Below are positions 14,647 through 23,974 of a stretch of 42,468 bases of DNA, piece after piece. Positions within the stretch are counted from its first letter, which is position 1, and each line of letters starts with the position of its first letter. The stretch spans positions 1-42,468 of the forward strand of contig LNED01000043.1 in assembly GCA_001464915.1 (NCBI GenBank), in the 5' to 3' direction. The position numbers and the translations under genes are program-made. This DNA comes from Sphingomonadales bacterium Ga0077531 (GTDB lineage: Bacteria; Pseudomonadota; Alphaproteobacteria; Sphingomonadales; Sphingomonadaceae). The notes below the pieces were generated by a model. The model did not search any database. It saw only the letters and a program-made list of their open reading frames with translations, and was not told the origin of the DNA.

Positions 14647-15337
14647 ACTTTTCGCCGCGCTGGCGTTGCTCGCCCTACCCGCGACCGCGAGCGCGCAGGC
14701 CTACCAATGCCGCGCGCCGCAGGTCACCGCTGTGCCGCGCATTGCCCCCGATGCCCCGCGCCGCGTCTTGCCGGTGACGGGGTACACCCTCGCACTCAGC
14801 TGGAGCCCGGAATTCTGCAAGCCCCGCGCGGGTGATCGCTCGCACGCTGCGCAGTGCTCGGGCAAGAATGGCAGTTTCGGCCTCGTCGTCCACGGCCTGT
14901 GGCCCGAAAGCGGGAACAGCTGGCCGCAGTGGTGCGAAGCGGGGGCTGCGCTGACACCGGCCGAAGTACGCGGGGCAATGTGCATGATGCCGTCCGAACG
15001 GCTGGTGGCGCGCAGCTGGGCCAAGCACGGCAGCTGCATGGTCAATCGCCCGGCAAAGTATCTCAACGTCACCCGCATCCTGTGGCAGGGACTGCGCATC
15101 CCCGATTACGACCGCATCAGCCGCGAAGACAGCCTGACCGCAGGCCGCATCCGCGCCGCCTTCGCCGATGCCAACCGGGCGTGGCCTGAGAATGCCATCG
15201 GCGTGAAGCTGAACAAGCGCGGCTGGCTGGAGGAAATCCGCTTGTGTTACGGAAAGACCTTCCGCCCGGTGCGGTGCACGCCCTCGCGCTGGGGGGCGAA
15301 GGATGGGGCGAGCGCGAAGATTTGGCGGGGATTGTAA
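14630..15337 (+). CDS. Secreted ribonuclease T2, probable CTG start
   Basis: RNase T2 cleaves RNA through 2',3'-cyclic phosphates in periplasm or medium. Both catalytic segments are present: CAS I with H88 (LVVHGLWPES) and CAS II with H133 (SWAKHGSC). Several Cys residues can form disulfides. No ATG or GTG gives a usable signal peptide. The only conventional candidate, TTG 14666, starts mid-hydrophobic core with no Shine-Dalgarno. CTG 14630 lies 6 nt after AGGGAGGGG and yields (M)RYSNRLFAALALLALP then ATASAQA, a textbook signal peptide. Length is then 235. The start is inferred and needs N-terminal data. Confidence 0.9.
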   Translation: MRYSNRLFAALALLALPATASAQAYQCRAPQVTAVPRIAPDAPRRVLPVTGYTLALSWSPEFCKPRAGDRSHAAQCSGKNGSFGLVVHGLWPESGNSWPQWCEAGAALTPAEVRGAMCMMPSERLVARSWAKHGSCMVNRPAKYLNVTRILWQGLRIPDYDRISREDSLTAGRIRAAFADANRAWPENAIGVKLNKRGWLEEIRLCYGKTFRPVRCTPSRWGAKDGASAKIWRGL

Positions 15338-15425
15338 GGAAGGCGACAGAAGCCTGCTGACCAGTTTCGGGAACGCCGATGATGACTGGGAATGGCGGAA
15401 AGTAGGTGGTTTGCTGCCGTCCTTG

Positions 15426-15908
15426 TCAATCACCTGACGATTGATCAAGTGCGTGTGACTGAACGCGCGACAAGCATTTTGCTTCGAGCAGTGAGAAAAC
15501 GACACCGCTCGCGAAACCGCCGATGAGATAGATGGCGGTCGGGAGCGGGTCGAACCTCACTCCGTTCAGGCCGATGCCGAAACCACGCGACCAGTATTCA
15601 GGAAGCAATGCCACAACCAGCGCAATGCTGATCACACCGATCAGAACATTTATCGACACCCCACGTCCCGCGCCGGCCACGCGCGCCGACATCATGAGGG
15701 CACCGAAGAGGACCGCGTAGGTCAGCTTCGCGGCCGGCGAAACCTCATCCGCAACCTGGAAGGTATCAAGGAACAGATTCCCGCCCGTCGTAAGCGGCGA
15801 GAGCGACAGCAGCGCAATGGCAAGGCTTGGCAGATAGACCGCTGTTGCCCAGGCCAATACCCAAGCGACGAAGAAGCATTTTGGTGAGGTCGGTGGCGCT
15901 GATGGCAT
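15426..15908 (-). CDS. Hypothetical four-helix membrane protein
   Basis: This is a 160-residue protein with hydrophobic segments at about residues 10-35, 58-77, 84-102 and 121-142. The C-terminus is short and polar (KCLSRVQSHALDQSSGD). It is transcribed towards the RNase T2 gene, with an 88-bp gap that holds no T-rich terminator. Codon use looks less GC-rich at the third position than in neighbours. I do not recognise a family. It may be a recent acquisition or a fast-evolving gene. Confidence 0.6.
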   Translation of the reverse strand: MPSAPPTSPKCFFVAWVLAWATAVYLPSLAIALLSLSPLTTGGNLFLDTFQVADEVSPAAKLTYAVLFGALMMSARVAGAGRGVSINVLIGVISIALVVALLPEYWSRGFGIGLNGVRFDPLPTAIYLIGGFASGVVFSLLEAKCLSRVQSHALDQSSGD

Positions 15909-16015
15909 GGCGCTGTTCTATCAACTTGATCCGAAGAGTCGATCAGGCGGAACGACTGTCCTGGGGTCGGTTGCTGAATGGCCGGTTTTGGCCGCAATCT
16001 GGCTAAAGCAGCCTG

Positions 16016-16471
16016 TCACCGGCGCTCCCTGAAAAACCCTTTGAGCAATTCCGCCGCCTCCGCCTCGCCGATGCCGCTGTAAACCTCCGGCCGGTGCAGG
16101 CATTGCTCCTGTTCGAACACCCGCGCGCCGTGTTCGACCGCGCCGCCCTTGGGATCGCTCGCCGCGTAATAGAGCCGGGCGATGCGCGCATGAGCAATCG
16201 CGCCCGCACACATGGCGCAGGGCTCCAGCGTGACCCACAACTCGCAATCGGTCAGGCGTTCATCGCCCAATGCCTTGGCCGCGCGGCGAATCGCTGTGAT
16301 TTCCGCATGGGCGGTGGGATCATGATCGGTGCGGGGGCTGTTATTCGCCTCGGCAATCACCACCCCGTCCTTGACGATCACCGCGCCAATCGGCACTTCG
16401 CCCGCATCGCCGCCTTTACGGGCAAGCGTCAGCGCGCGCAGCATCGGCGGGGGGAGCGGCCAATTGGTCAT
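16016..16471 (-). CDS. tadA: tRNA-specific adenosine deaminase
   Basis: This 151-residue member of the cytidine/deoxycytidylate deaminase fold has zinc ligands in HAEITAIRRAA (H and catalytic E) and PCAMCAGA (two Cys). TadA converts A34 to inosine in tRNA-Arg(ACG). Other nucleoside deaminases share these motifs, but IGAVIVKDGVVIAEANN and RIARLYYAASDPKGGA fit TadA best. I chose ATG 16471, which has GGAGGAGG next to it, rather than a more distal start at 16507. Confidence 0.85.
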   Translation of the reverse strand: MTNWPLPPPMLRALTLARKGGDAGEVPIGAVIVKDGVVIAEANNSPRTDHDPTAHAEITAIRRAAKALGDERLTDCELWVTLEPCAMCAGAIAHARIARLYYAASDPKGGAVEHGARVFEQEQCLHRPEVYSGIGEAEAAELLKGFFRERR

Positions 16472-16512
16472 CCTCCTCCGGCTAGCTGGGGCGAAGCGGT
16501 GGCGCAACTTGC

Positions 16513-16541
16513 TTGACGATTCGGCTATGCCCCGTTATGCG
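16513..16541 (+). promoter_or_regulatory. Candidate rpmB promoter
   Basis: TTGACG (16513-16518) is followed after 17 bp by TATGCG (16536-16541). The first matches the -35 consensus in five of six positions; the -10 is weak. It sits 48 bp upstream of the rpmB ATG, in the gap between divergent tadA and rpmB. Confidence 0.4.
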
Positions 16542-16588
16542 CGCCGCTTTCCCGGATTAGACCCGAACTTTACGAGAAGAGACACACC

Positions 16589-16876
16589 ATGGCTCGCATC
16601 TGCGAACTGACCGGCAAGGGCCGCATGACTGGCAACAATGTCAGCCACGCCAACAACAAGACCAAGCGCGTGTTCCTGCCCAACCTGCAGAACGTGACGC
16701 TGATGAGCGAGAAGCTCGACCGCAGCTTCAAGTTCCGCGTGTCGACCCACGGGTTGCGCTCGGTTGAGCACAATGGCGGGCTCGACAACTGGTTGCTCAA
16801 GACCAACGACGAAAAGCTTTCGGCGAGCGCGCTGAAGGTGAAGCGTGAGCTGGTCAAGGCACAAGCTGCCGCATAA
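16589..16876 (+). CDS. rpmB: 50S ribosomal protein L28
   Basis: This 95-residue protein starts [21 protein letters not shown], the signature of L28, and contains [11 protein letters not shown] and [19 protein letters not shown]. It lacks the Cys4 zinc motif of some L28 forms. It stands alone here with its own candidate promoter and a clear terminator, without an rpmG partner. Confidence 0.98.
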   Translation: MARICELTGKGRMTGNNVSHANNKTKRVFLPNLQNVTLMSEKLDRSFKFRVSTHGLRSVEHNGGLDNWLLKTNDEKLSASALKVKRELVKAQAAA

Positions 16877-16912
16877 TTGCCGCCGTCCTTAAGGGCGGAT
16901 GTGAACGATCAG

Positions 16913-16944
16913 GCGCTCGGGGTTTCCCGGGCGCTTTTCGTTTG
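16913..16944 (+). terminator. Intrinsic terminator of rpmB
   Basis: The stem GCGCTCGGG/CCCGGGCGC has 9 bp with one T-G pair, around the loop GTTT. It is followed by TTTTCGTTT and lies 37 bp after the rpmB stop. Confidence 0.85.
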
Positions 16945-16961
16945 GGTGATCGGGTTCCGGC

Positions 16962-17921
16962 TCAGGCGTTCGGATCGAATATCAGCTTGGCGAGCAGCGT
17001 GCGCTGCATCACCGACAGGTTGTCGTCAGAGATCACCCACACATCGATCCGCCCGTCGCTGCGCGGGCGCACGGCTACGCCCTCGTAATTCTCGCGCGGG
17101 ATCGTGGGATCCAGCTGCAACACGGTCTTGGGTGCGAACACGCCGCCCGCGCGCGGTGCAGCGCCAATTGCCAACCGGCTGGTGAAGATCGGATAGCCCC
17201 ACGCCAGATCGCGCATCAGCAGCAGCAGGCGGCCATCGGGCAGCTCGGCCACGTCAGTCGCGGCAAAGCCGGGCGCGGGGCTTTGAAAGGTAAAGCGTGC
17301 CGGTTTTGCCCCCTCGACCGGATCGCCGGGGTAAATCAGGCCGTAATCCTTGCCTTCGGGCAGCACCATAAACCGCCCGTCGCGCAGCCGCACCATCGCT
17401 TCCGCGCCGGAATTGGCATACCAATCAACCTCGCCTTCAAGGTCGCGCTTGCCATCGGGCGTGCTCGCCACGGTGAAGCGGTGGATGGTGTGGCGGTTCT
17501 CGTAGGCGAGCCAATATGAGCCGGACGCCGGATCGCGGGTCGCGGCTTCGATATCGAACAGATCATTGGCGTCGGCAGACGCGACCAGCTGGCGCACCAG
17601 ATCAGGGCGACCATCAGAGTGGGGCGAGGGCCGGTCGGGCTCGGTCAAGGTGAAGCGCGTGCCGCGATCGGAAAACGCGCGCAGCTGGTTGTCGTGCGCG
17701 GTCAGCAGCGCCGAAAACCCACCGAACAGCCTGCTGTTAGCGCGGAACTGCCACACGCCTGCCACCTGCCAACCGGGCGCGGGCGTTGGGCCTGCTCCCT
17801 GAATGTGGGCCATCGGAATATCGCGCGGCGGCCCGGTGGGGACGTCAGTGCGCAGGAACGTGCCCGGCGCGCACAGCAGCGCCACGGCCAAAGCCGCGAT
17901 CAGCCGCTTCGCGCGGGTCAT
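16962..17921 (-). CDS. Secreted esterase-like activity of phytase family protein
   Basis: This 319-residue protein has an N-terminal signal sequence (RLIAALAVALLCAPG). The rest looks like a beta-propeller of the phytase-esterase-like family: FGGFSALL, FSDRGTRFTLTE, NDLFDIEAATRDPASG, RFMVLPEGKDYG and NYEGVAVRPRSDGR. Many acidic residues could bind calcium. Enzymatic activity in this family is poorly defined. It is the last gene of the xseA - DUF2093 transcription unit, 6 bp after the DUF2093 stop. Confidence 0.85.
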   Translation of the reverse strand: MTRAKRLIAALAVALLCAPGTFLRTDVPTGPPRDIPMAHIQGAGPTPAPGWQVAGVWQFRANSRLFGGFSALLTAHDNQLRAFSDRGTRFTLTEPDRPSPHSDGRPDLVRQLVASADANDLFDIEAATRDPASGSYWLAYENRHTIHRFTVASTPDGKRDLEGEVDWYANSGAEAMVRLRDGRFMVLPEGKDYGLIYPGDPVEGAKPARFTFQSPAPGFAATDVAELPDGRLLLLMRDLAWGYPIFTSRLAIGAAPRAGGVFAPKTVLQLDPTIPRENYEGVAVRPRSDGRIDVWVISDDNLSVMQRTLLAKLIFDPNA

Positions 17922-17927
17922 CCCGGC

Positions 17928-18143
17928 TTATTGGCCCGGCGGGTCGAGATTGAGCAGGCGGCGCGTGGCGATCTCGCACGAGGCGTAGGCCTCCTGCCGC
18001 ACGGCGCTCCAATAGCGCAATTCTGGCAGCGGGATCGTCTCACCGGTGACCGCGCAATAGACGTGGCTGCCCGGCCGCAGCACGCGGAAGGCGGAAGGGG
18101 CGTAATAAAGCTTGGCGGCTTTGTCAGAGGAAGACATCAACAT
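17928..18143 (-). CDS. DUF2093 domain protein
   Basis: This is a 71-residue protein. FRVLRPGSHVYCAVTGETI followed by PLPELRYWSAVRQEAYAS is the DUF2093 signature, a short family found in alphaproteobacteria beside xseA. The start is ATG 18143, with ATG 18137 as an alternative; neither has a clear Shine-Dalgarno. It lies 24 bp after the xseA stop. Function unknown; only one Cys, so a zinc finger is unlikely. Confidence 0.9.
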   Translation of the reverse strand: MLMSSSDKAAKLYYAPSAFRVLRPGSHVYCAVTGETIPLPELRYWSAVRQEAYASCEIATRRLLNLDPPGQ

Positions 18144-18167
18144 GGAGGCCGTAATAGCACCGCGCGG

Positions 18168-19655
18168 CTAACCGAACAAATCATCTTGTTTGGGTGGGGG
18201 TGCGGAACGCACGGGACGCGGCTTGGGGGCAGGTGCTGGAGGCGGGGGTGATTGGTTTGGCGGGCGCGCGCCCACCGGCACCGCATCCAGCCGCCCATCG
18301 CGGAATTGCAGCACGAGGCTCCCCTCGCCCGCCGCTTCGGCGAGGGTGGTGAGCGCCTTGCCCGCTGTATCACGGATGATCGCATAGCCACGTTCAAGCG
18401 GCTTTTCAGGGTGCAGCTGGCTCATCACCCGGGTCAGCGCGGCCAGCCGGTCGGCGCGCTCCCGCAAGGGCCGCTCAAGCAATGCCGGGACAAGCCGCGC
18501 GCGCTCCAGCCTTCGGCCGGCTTCGGCAGTGGCCCGAGTCAAAAGGCTCGGCGAAAGCCGCGCCGCCGCGCCCGCCAGCCGTTCGCGCCCCTTGGCCGAT
18601 TGTTCGCCCAAGCCGCGCCGCAGCCGGTCGGCAAGGTCGTCGAGCCGCTGCGTCTGCACTTGCAGCAACGCCTCAGGCCGAGGCAACAGCCGCACCCGCG
18701 CCGCCAACCGTTCGCGCCCCAACTCAACCGGGCGATAGACCGCGCGGCGTTGGCGTGCGCCGAGGTCGGCCAGCGTCATGGCGAGGTCTGCGCGCACCGG
18801 CACCGCCATTTCCGCCGCCGCTGTCGGCGTCGGCGCGCGGCGGTCAGCGGCATAATCGGCCAGCGTGGTGTCGGTTTCGTGCCCCACGGCGCTGATCACC
18901 GGGATCGAGCATTCAGCGATGGCGCGCACCACCACTTCTTCATTGAAGCTCCACAAATCCTCGATCGACCCGCCCCCACGCGCGACGATCACCACATCGG
19001 GGCGCGGGATCGGGCCGCCGGGCGTGAGCGCGGAGAACCCGCGCACGGCGGCTGCCACTTGGTCGGCCGCGCCCTGCCCCTGCACCAGCACCGGCCACAC
19101 GATCACATGGCTGGGGAAACGATCCGCCAGCCGGTGGAGAATATCGCGGATCACCGCGCCGGTGGGCGATGTCACCACGCCGATCACCTGCGGCAGATAA
19201 GGCAGGCGGCGCTTTGTCGCGTCAGCAAACAAGCCCTCCGCCGCCAGCCGCGCGCGGGTTTTTTCCAGCAGCGCCAGCAGCGCGCCCTCGCCCGCCAGTT
19301 CAAGCGAATCGATCACGATCTGATATTTCGACCGGCCCGGATAGGTCGTCAGCTTGCCAGTGGCGATCACCTCCAGCCCGTCCTCAGCGCGGAAGTTCAT
19401 GCGCGCTGCGTTGCCCTTCCACATCACCCCGTCGATCACCGCGCCTTCGTCTTTCAGCGCGCAGTAGAAATGGCCCGACGCGGCGCGCTTCACCCCCGAC
19501 AATTCGCCGCGCAGCCGGACATAGCCGAAACGATCTTCGACCGTGCGTTTCAGCAACGCGGATATCTCGCTGATGGTGAGCGGCTCGGCATTGTCCCCCT
19601 GCCGCGCGCGCGCTACCAGCCCGGCATCGTCAATGTCATTGGGCGGAGGGGCCAT
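18168..19655 (-). CDS. xseA: Exodeoxyribonuclease VII large subunit
   Basis: ExoVII degrades single-stranded DNA in either direction; XseA carries the catalytic site. The protein has 495 residues. An N-terminal OB fold lies at about 25-120 ([18 protein letters not shown]). The catalytic domain includes [33 protein letters not shown] and [21 protein letters not shown] long helical region and a C-terminal [11 protein letters not shown] segment follow, then a Pro-rich tail. ATG 19655 overlaps the divergent purD ATG by 2 bp (CATG). A start at 19763 would run into purD. The small subunit gene is not in this window. Confidence 0.96.
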   Translation of the reverse strand: MAPPPNDIDDAGLVARARQGDNAEPLTISEISALLKRTVEDRFGYVRLRGELSGVKRAASGHFYCALKDEGAVIDGVMWKGNAARMNFRAEDGLEVIATGKLTTYPGRSKYQIVIDSLELAGEGALLALLEKTRARLAAEGLFADATKRRLPYLPQVIGVVTSPTGAVIRDILHRLADRFPSHVIVWPVLVQGQGAADQVAAAVRGFSALTPGGPIPRPDVVIVARGGGSIEDLWSFNEEVVVRAIAECSIPVISAVGHETDTTLADYAADRRAPTPTAAAEMAVPVRADLAMTLADLGARQRRAVYRPVELGRERLAARVRLLPRPEALLQVQTQRLDDLADRLRRGLGEQSAKGRERLAGAAARLSPSLLTRATAEAGRRLERARLVPALLERPLRERADRLAALTRVMSQLHPEKPLERGYAIIRDTAGKALTTLAEAAGEGSLVLQFRDGRLDAVPVGARPPNQSPPPPAPAPKPRPVRSAPPPKQDDLFG

Positions 19656-20943
19656 GAATATCCTGCTTCTGGGTTCGGGAGGCCGTGAACATGCGCTGGC
19701 ATGGAAGCTGGCGCAATCCCCTGCCTGCGCCCGGCTGTATGCTGCCCCCGGAAATCCCGGCATTGCCGAGGAAGCGGAGTGCGTGGCGCTCGACGTGACT
19801 GATCACGCAGCGGTGATCGCGTTTTGCGATGAGCGTGAGATCGGCCTGGTCGTGATCGGGCCAGAGGCTCCGCTGGTGGACGGGTTGTCAGATTCGCTGC
19901 GCGCCGCCAATGTGCCGACCTTTGGCCCCTCCCAAGCCGCCGCCCAGTTGGAAGGATCGAAGGGCTTCACCAAAGACCTGTGCGCCCGCGCGGGCATCCC
20001 GACCGCCGGCTATGTCCGCACCGCGTCGCTGGCAGACGCCCGCGCCGCGCTCGCCCGGTTCCAGCCGCCCTATGTGCTCAAGGCCGATGGCTTGGCGGCG
20101 GGCAAGGGCGTGGTGATCGCCGAAACGCTGGCCGACGCCGAAGCCGCGCTGGCCGATATGTTCGGCGGCGGGTTCGGCGGGGCAGGCGCGCAGGTGGTGA
20201 TCGAGGAGTTCATGCAGGGCGAGGAGGCAAGCTTCTTTGCGCTGACCGATGGCACCACCATCCTCCCTTTCGGCTCCGCGCAGGATCACAAGCGCGTCGG
20301 TGACGGCGATGTGGGGCCGAACACTGGCGGCATGGGGGCATACTCGCCCGCCCCGGTGCTCACCCCGGAATTGCAGGCCCGCGTGATGGCCGAGATTATC
20401 GAGCCCACCGTGCGCACGATGCGCGAGGACGGCAATCCCTATTCCGGCGTGCTGTTCGCAGGACTGATGCTGACGGCCGAGGGGCCGAAGCTGATCGAAT
20501 ACAACGCCCGATTTGGCGATCCTGAATGTCAGGTGCTGATGATGCGGTTGGAAAGCGACTTGGTCGGCATCCTGCTCGCCTGCGCCAACGGAGAGTTGGC
20601 CGGGGTTGAGGCGCGCTTTGCCGATCAGACTGCGTTGACCGTGGTGATGGCCGCGAACGGCTATCCCGGCACCCCGGACAAGGGCGGCGCGATCGATCTG
20701 AGTGACGCCGAAGCACACGGCGCCAAGGTGTTCCACGCCGGAACCGCGTTGGTTGACGGCGTGCTGGTGGCCAAGGGTGGGCGGGTGCTGAATGTCACCG
20801 CGACGGGGGCAAGCGCGACCGAGGCGCAGCGCAAGGCCTATGCGGCGGTTGATGCGATCAATTTCCCGACCGGCTTTTGCCGCCGCGATATCGGCCAAAA
20901 GGAAGTTGCGCGCGAAGCGGCCCGCGAAGGGCGCGCGGTCTAA
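19654..20943 (+). CDS. purD: Phosphoribosylamine-glycine ligase
   Basis: The enzyme is an ATP-grasp ligase that makes GAR from phosphoribosylamine and glycine in purine synthesis. Its 429 residues equal the E. coli length. It starts [20 protein letters not shown]; further motifs are [56 protein letters not shown] and [13 protein letters not shown]. The start codon overlaps that of xseA on the other strand. Its Shine-Dalgarno GGAGGGG lies within the first xseA codons, and no separate intergenic promoter exists. Confidence 0.97.
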   Translation: MNILLLGSGGREHALAWKLAQSPACARLYAAPGNPGIAEEAECVALDVTDHAAVIAFCDEREIGLVVIGPEAPLVDGLSDSLRAANVPTFGPSQAAAQLEGSKGFTKDLCARAGIPTAGYVRTASLADARAALARFQPPYVLKADGLAAGKGVVIAETLADAEAALADMFGGGFGGAGAQVVIEEFMQGEEASFFALTDGTTILPFGSAQDHKRVGDGDVGPNTGGMGAYSPAPVLTPELQARVMAEIIEPTVRTMREDGNPYSGVLFAGLMLTAEGPKLIEYNARFGDPECQVLMMRLESDLVGILLACANGELAGVEARFADQTALTVVMAANGYPGTPDKGGAIDLSDAEAHGAKVFHAGTALVDGVLVAKGGRVLNVTATGASATEAQRKAYAAVDAINFPTGFCRRDIGQKEVAREAAREGRAV

Positions 20944-20945
20944 CC

Positions 20946-21494
20946 TTACTGGCCGATGGTTTCCCGGTAGCGCAGCAACAGGGCGTCGAGTTCGTTCATC
21001 AACGTCCGCGACGCTGCCTCGTCTTCCGGCGTCATATCCGCTTCGGGCATGCCAATTATGCGGTACTTGTTCATCACGCCATTGATCGCCAGCGAGGTTC
21101 TGACGATGTCCTGTGCCAGCGGGTCATCGGATTGCGCGGTCAGCACATTGGGCCGAAAGTTGGCAGGATCGTACACCGCCGCATCGTCCCGCAGGAAAAG
21201 AATCTCGGTGTAATCTTTGTATTGCGGGCTGACGTCGAGCAGCTGGCCTTCGGCGTCTTCCCACACCGCGTGGTGTTCCGCTTCGAAATAGGCATCGGGC
21301 AAATGCCAGATTGCGTAGCCATAGGCGATTTTTCCGCCTGATTTCAACACGCGCTGCCTGACATTTTCAAAGCAGAAACTGGGCACCGCATCGGCATCCG
21401 GCACCGATTTTACCCAGACCGGACGACCGGGGGCCAGGCTGGCGCAAAAGGACTCGGTGTCAGTTGTTATGTCCTTGGGCAGCGTGTCGAGCAT
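20946..21494 (-). CDS. Hypothetical protein with a possible Cys-His-Asp catalytic set
   Basis: This is a 182-residue soluble protein. The N-terminal half holds C41 in SFCFENVRQRV, H74/H75 in EAEHHAVWEDAEG and D87 in LLDVSPQY. That order and spacing recalls papain-like or transglutaminase-like folds, in which Cys, His and Asp act together. The C-terminal half is helical (TPEDEAASRTLMNELDALL). It converges with purD, with only 2 bp between stop codons. The family is not recognised, and the enzymatic reading is inference from residue pattern. Confidence 0.7.
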   Translation of the reverse strand: MLDTLPKDITTDTESFCASLAPGRPVWVKSVPDADAVPSFCFENVRQRVLKSGGKIAYGYAIWHLPDAYFEAEHHAVWEDAEGQLLDVSPQYKDYTEILFLRDDAAVYDPANFRPNVLTAQSDDPLAQDIVRTSLAINGVMNKYRIIGMPEADMTPEDEAASRTLMNELDALLLRYRETIGQ

Positions 21495-21615
21495 GGCGCG
21501 GCTGTGTTATATGTCGTGCTGAAAATCAAGCAGTCCGCGCAGCACCGCCATCAAACCCGCGCTCAATTTGATCCCGATCAAAGATTCTCACCCGGTTATC
21601 GAGGATACAGGCATT

Positions 21616-22005
21616 ATGACACAGCACCCATTTCGCGCCTTCGCCCTGCTGACTGCGCCCTTGCTGGCGCTGACCGCCTGCCAGACCGCTGCGCCCGATG
21701 GCCCGCCAATGGTGGGCAAGGCGACCTCACCTTCGACCGATACCCGCGCGCCGGCGTTTGTCGAGGCGGCGTGCGGGGGCTGCCATGCGGTTGAACCGCC
21801 GTTCCTGTCGCCGAACCCGCAATCGCCCAGCTTTGCCGGGATTGCCAATCGCCCCGGCCTGTCGGAAAAGTCGCTCGCGGACTGGCTGGAGGGCGCGCAT
21901 AATTATCCCGAGCAGATGGATTTCACCCTCACCCGCCCGCAGATCGATCAGATCGCCGCCTATATGGTGACGCTGCGCCACGCCGGATACGTGCCCGACG
22001 AGTGA
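21616..22005 (+). CDS. Lipoprotein c-type cytochrome
   Basis: This is a 129-residue protein. The signal peptide ends in a lipobox, LTAC with C22. One haem-binding motif is present, C53-G-G-C-H57. The helix TRPQIDQIAAYMVTLR is typical of class I cytochromes c; the axial Met may be in YPEQMDF. It probably shuttles electrons at the membrane surface. I chose ATG 21616 over an in-frame start at 21568, which lacks a signal sequence at its N-terminus. Confidence 0.85.
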   Translation: MTQHPFRAFALLTAPLLALTACQTAAPDGPPMVGKATSPSTDTRAPAFVEAACGGCHAVEPPFLSPNPQSPSFAGIANRPGLSEKSLADWLEGAHNYPEQMDFTLTRPQIDQIAAYMVTLRHAGYVPDE

Positions 22006-22081
22006 GGAAAGGCACTTCAAAAGAAGTGGGCAATTATCGGCTGCGCAGCGGCCGCAAGCGCGACTGCGCGCCCGCAGCGAC

Positions 22082-22140
22082 GCGACCTTCAGGTCGCATG
22101 AGCGAGGATATCGCGCCCGCGGAGGCGGGTGCGCAAAAAG
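22082..22140. terminator. Double hairpin between convergent cytochrome and kinase genes
   Basis: GCGACC-TTCA-GGTCGC (22082-22097) is followed by a GC-rich stem with arms 22113-22120 and 22126-22134 and then AAAAA. The pair separates two convergent genes and may serve as a bidirectional terminator. On the plus strand no T-run follows, so this is not a canonical intrinsic terminator. The preceding 22010-22081 is GC-rich and shows no gene. Confidence 0.45.
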
Positions 22141-22143
22141 GTC

Positions 22144-23160
22144 TTACAACCTTTCTTCCATCAACTTTACCATATCCGCCTCAGGCCTTGGCCCATAATG
22201 CGCGATCACTTCCGACGCGCAAATCGCCCCGCGCTTGAGGCAGCGGGTCAATGGCTCGCCCCGGGCATAGCCTGACAGGAACCCGGCGGCGAACTGGTCG
22301 CCCGCGCCGGTGGTGTCGACCACCTTGATCACTGGCACAGCGGCAACCTCGGCGCGTTCGCCGTGGGCGATGGCAACTGCGCCCTTTTCGCTGCGGGTGG
22401 CGACCAGCACCGGCACCTTGCCCGCGACTGCCGCCAGGCCCGTTTCGAAATCATCCTCGCCCGTCAGGGTGGCAAGCTCGCCTTCGTTGACGAACAGGAT
22501 ATCGATCACACCATCTTCAATCATGGCGCGGAAATCATCGCCGTGGCGCGCAATCACAAAGCTTTCCGATGCGGTGAAGGCGATCTTGCGGCCCGCATCC
22601 CGTGCGACTTCGATCGCGCGGCGCATGGCGCGGCGGGGTTCTTCGGGATCCCACAGATAGCCTTCGAGATAAAGGATCGCGGCGCTGGCGATCAGGTCTT
22701 CGTCGAGCGCGGCGGCGGGCAGGAACTGGCCTGCGCCAAGGAAGGTGTTCATCGTCCGCTCGCCATCAGGGGTGACGAAGATCAGCACGCGGCCCGTCGC
22801 CGGTTCGCTGTCCTTGTCGCTGGTTGGCCGCGCCGGAGTGTCGAAATCGATCCCGGTGGCGCGCATATCGTGGCGAAACACCTTGCCCAGCTGATCGTCA
22901 GCCACCTGCCCGATGAAGGCGCATTGCAGCCCCAGCGTGGCGAGGCCCGCCAGCGTGTTGGCCGCCGAACCGCCCGACAATTCGCGCGCGGGTGGCATAG
23001 CGTCATACAGCGCATCGGCGCGTGCTTCGTCGATCAGGGTCATGCCGCCCCGGCTCATCTCCAACTCGTCGATCAGCTCTTCTTCGCAAGAAGCAATCAC
23101 ATCGACCACGGCATTGCCGATGGCGATGACGTCGTAACGGGGAGGAGTGGGTTCGGGCAC
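22144..23160 (-). CDS. PfkB family carbohydrate kinase, adenosine kinase-like
   Basis: This is a 338-residue kinase. PfkB signature 1 region is ELSGGSAANTLAGLATLG; signature 2 is VVDTTGAGDQFAAGFLSG, with the catalytic Asp in GAGD. The N-terminal YDVIAIGNAVVDVIA, the SRGGMTLID lid and DFDTP segments fit the alphaproteobacterial adenosine/nucleoside kinase subgroup better than fructokinases. It likely phosphorylates adenosine to AMP in purine salvage; other nucleosides or sugars cannot be excluded. It is a single gene, convergent with the cytochrome gene. Confidence 0.85.
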   Translation of the reverse strand: MPEPTPPRYDVIAIGNAVVDVIASCEEELIDELEMSRGGMTLIDEARADALYDAMPPARELSGGSAANTLAGLATLGLQCAFIGQVADDQLGKVFRHDMRATGIDFDTPARPTSDKDSEPATGRVLIFVTPDGERTMNTFLGAGQFLPAAALDEDLIASAAILYLEGYLWDPEEPRRAMRRAIEVARDAGRKIAFTASESFVIARHGDDFRAMIEDGVIDILFVNEGELATLTGEDDFETGLAAVAGKVPVLVATRSEKGAVAIAHGERAEVAAVPVIKVVDTTGAGDQFAAGFLSGYARGEPLTRCLKRGAICASEVIAHYGPRPEADMVKLMEERL

Positions 23161-23284
23161 GGCGGGTTCCTTGGTTGAGACTTGCCGCGCCGCCTAGCCC
23201 TGATCGTGCCCGACGCCAAGCACCTGTGTGCGGCAGGGGTGCGGCGCGTTGACTTCGCGCCCGCACCGCCGCATCCCCCGGGCC

Positions 23285-23974
23285 ATGTCCGCCGTTCCTG
23301 CCGCTTTGGCCAAAGCCTTTGGCCAACTTACCGATCGCGCCGTTGTGGCTGTGGCGGTCAAGAGCATTGCCGTCACGCTCGCCGTGTTCGGGGCGTTCGG
23401 CGTGGGCCTCTATTTCGCGCTCGCCGAAGCCAGCCAGCGTTACGGCATTGATGAAACCTGGGCGGGGTTCGCCGCTGTATTGCTGGTGCCGGTGGCGATG
23501 TGGCTGTTGTTCCGCGTGGTGGCGCTGGCGGTGCTGCAATTCTTCGCAGACGAAATCGTCGCAGCGGTTGAGGCGAGGCATTACCCGGCATTTGCGGCGC
23601 AGGCGAAACCGTTGCCGTTTCGCCGCGATCTAGGCAATTCGGTGCGCGGACTGACACGGGCGCTCGGCTACAACCTGCTGGCCTTGCCGCTGGCGGCGGT
23701 GCTGGCCTTCACTGCGATTGGCCCGGCGTTGGTGTTTCTCGCCGTCAACGCGGTGCTGCTGGGGCGCGAGCTGACCGACATGGCGTGGCTGCGGCACTGC
23801 GGTGATGACCTGCGCGGCAATCCTGCGCCGTTCACCGAGCGGTTGCTGATGGGCGCGGCGATTGCAGGCATGATGCTGGTGCCGGTTCTGGGTCTGATCG
23901 CGCCGATCATCGGTGCAGCGGCTGGCACACACCTGGTGCTGCGGCGGCTTGAGCAGGCGGGCTGCGCGCGATGA
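23285..23974 (+). CDS. EI24 domain membrane protein
   Basis: This is a 229-residue integral membrane protein. It begins MSAVPAALAKAFGQLTD and has about four to five hydrophobic helices (residues 25-47, 61-85, 127-158 and 188-218). The layout and the segment VNAVLLGRELTDMAWLRH followed by an RxNPAPF-like turn match the EI24/CysZ family. CysZ imports sulfate in some bacteria, but many EI24 proteins have no known substrate. The stop overlaps the next ATG by 4 bp. Confidence 0.8.
   Translation: MSAVPAALAKAFGQLTDRAVVAVAVKSIAVTLAVFGAFGVGLYFALAEASQRYGIDETWAGFAAVLLVPVAMWLLFRVVALAVLQFFADEIVAAVEARHYPAFAAQAKPLPFRRDLGNSVRGLTRALGYNLLALPLAAVLAFTAIGPALVFLAVNAVLLGRELTDMAWLRHCGDDLRGNPAPFTERLLMGAAIAGMMLVPVLGLIAPIIGAAAGTHLVLRRLEQAGCAR

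Noticed and set aside
18252..19688. 478-codon plus-strand ORF opposite xseA
   Set aside because: Shadow of xseA; rich in Arg, His and Gln with no recognisable fold.
22006..22143. Possible small peptide MSEDIAPAEAGAQK in the gap before the kinase gene
   Set aside because: The sequence is mostly two hairpins and has no Shine-Dalgarno; it fits a terminator or repeat better than a gene.
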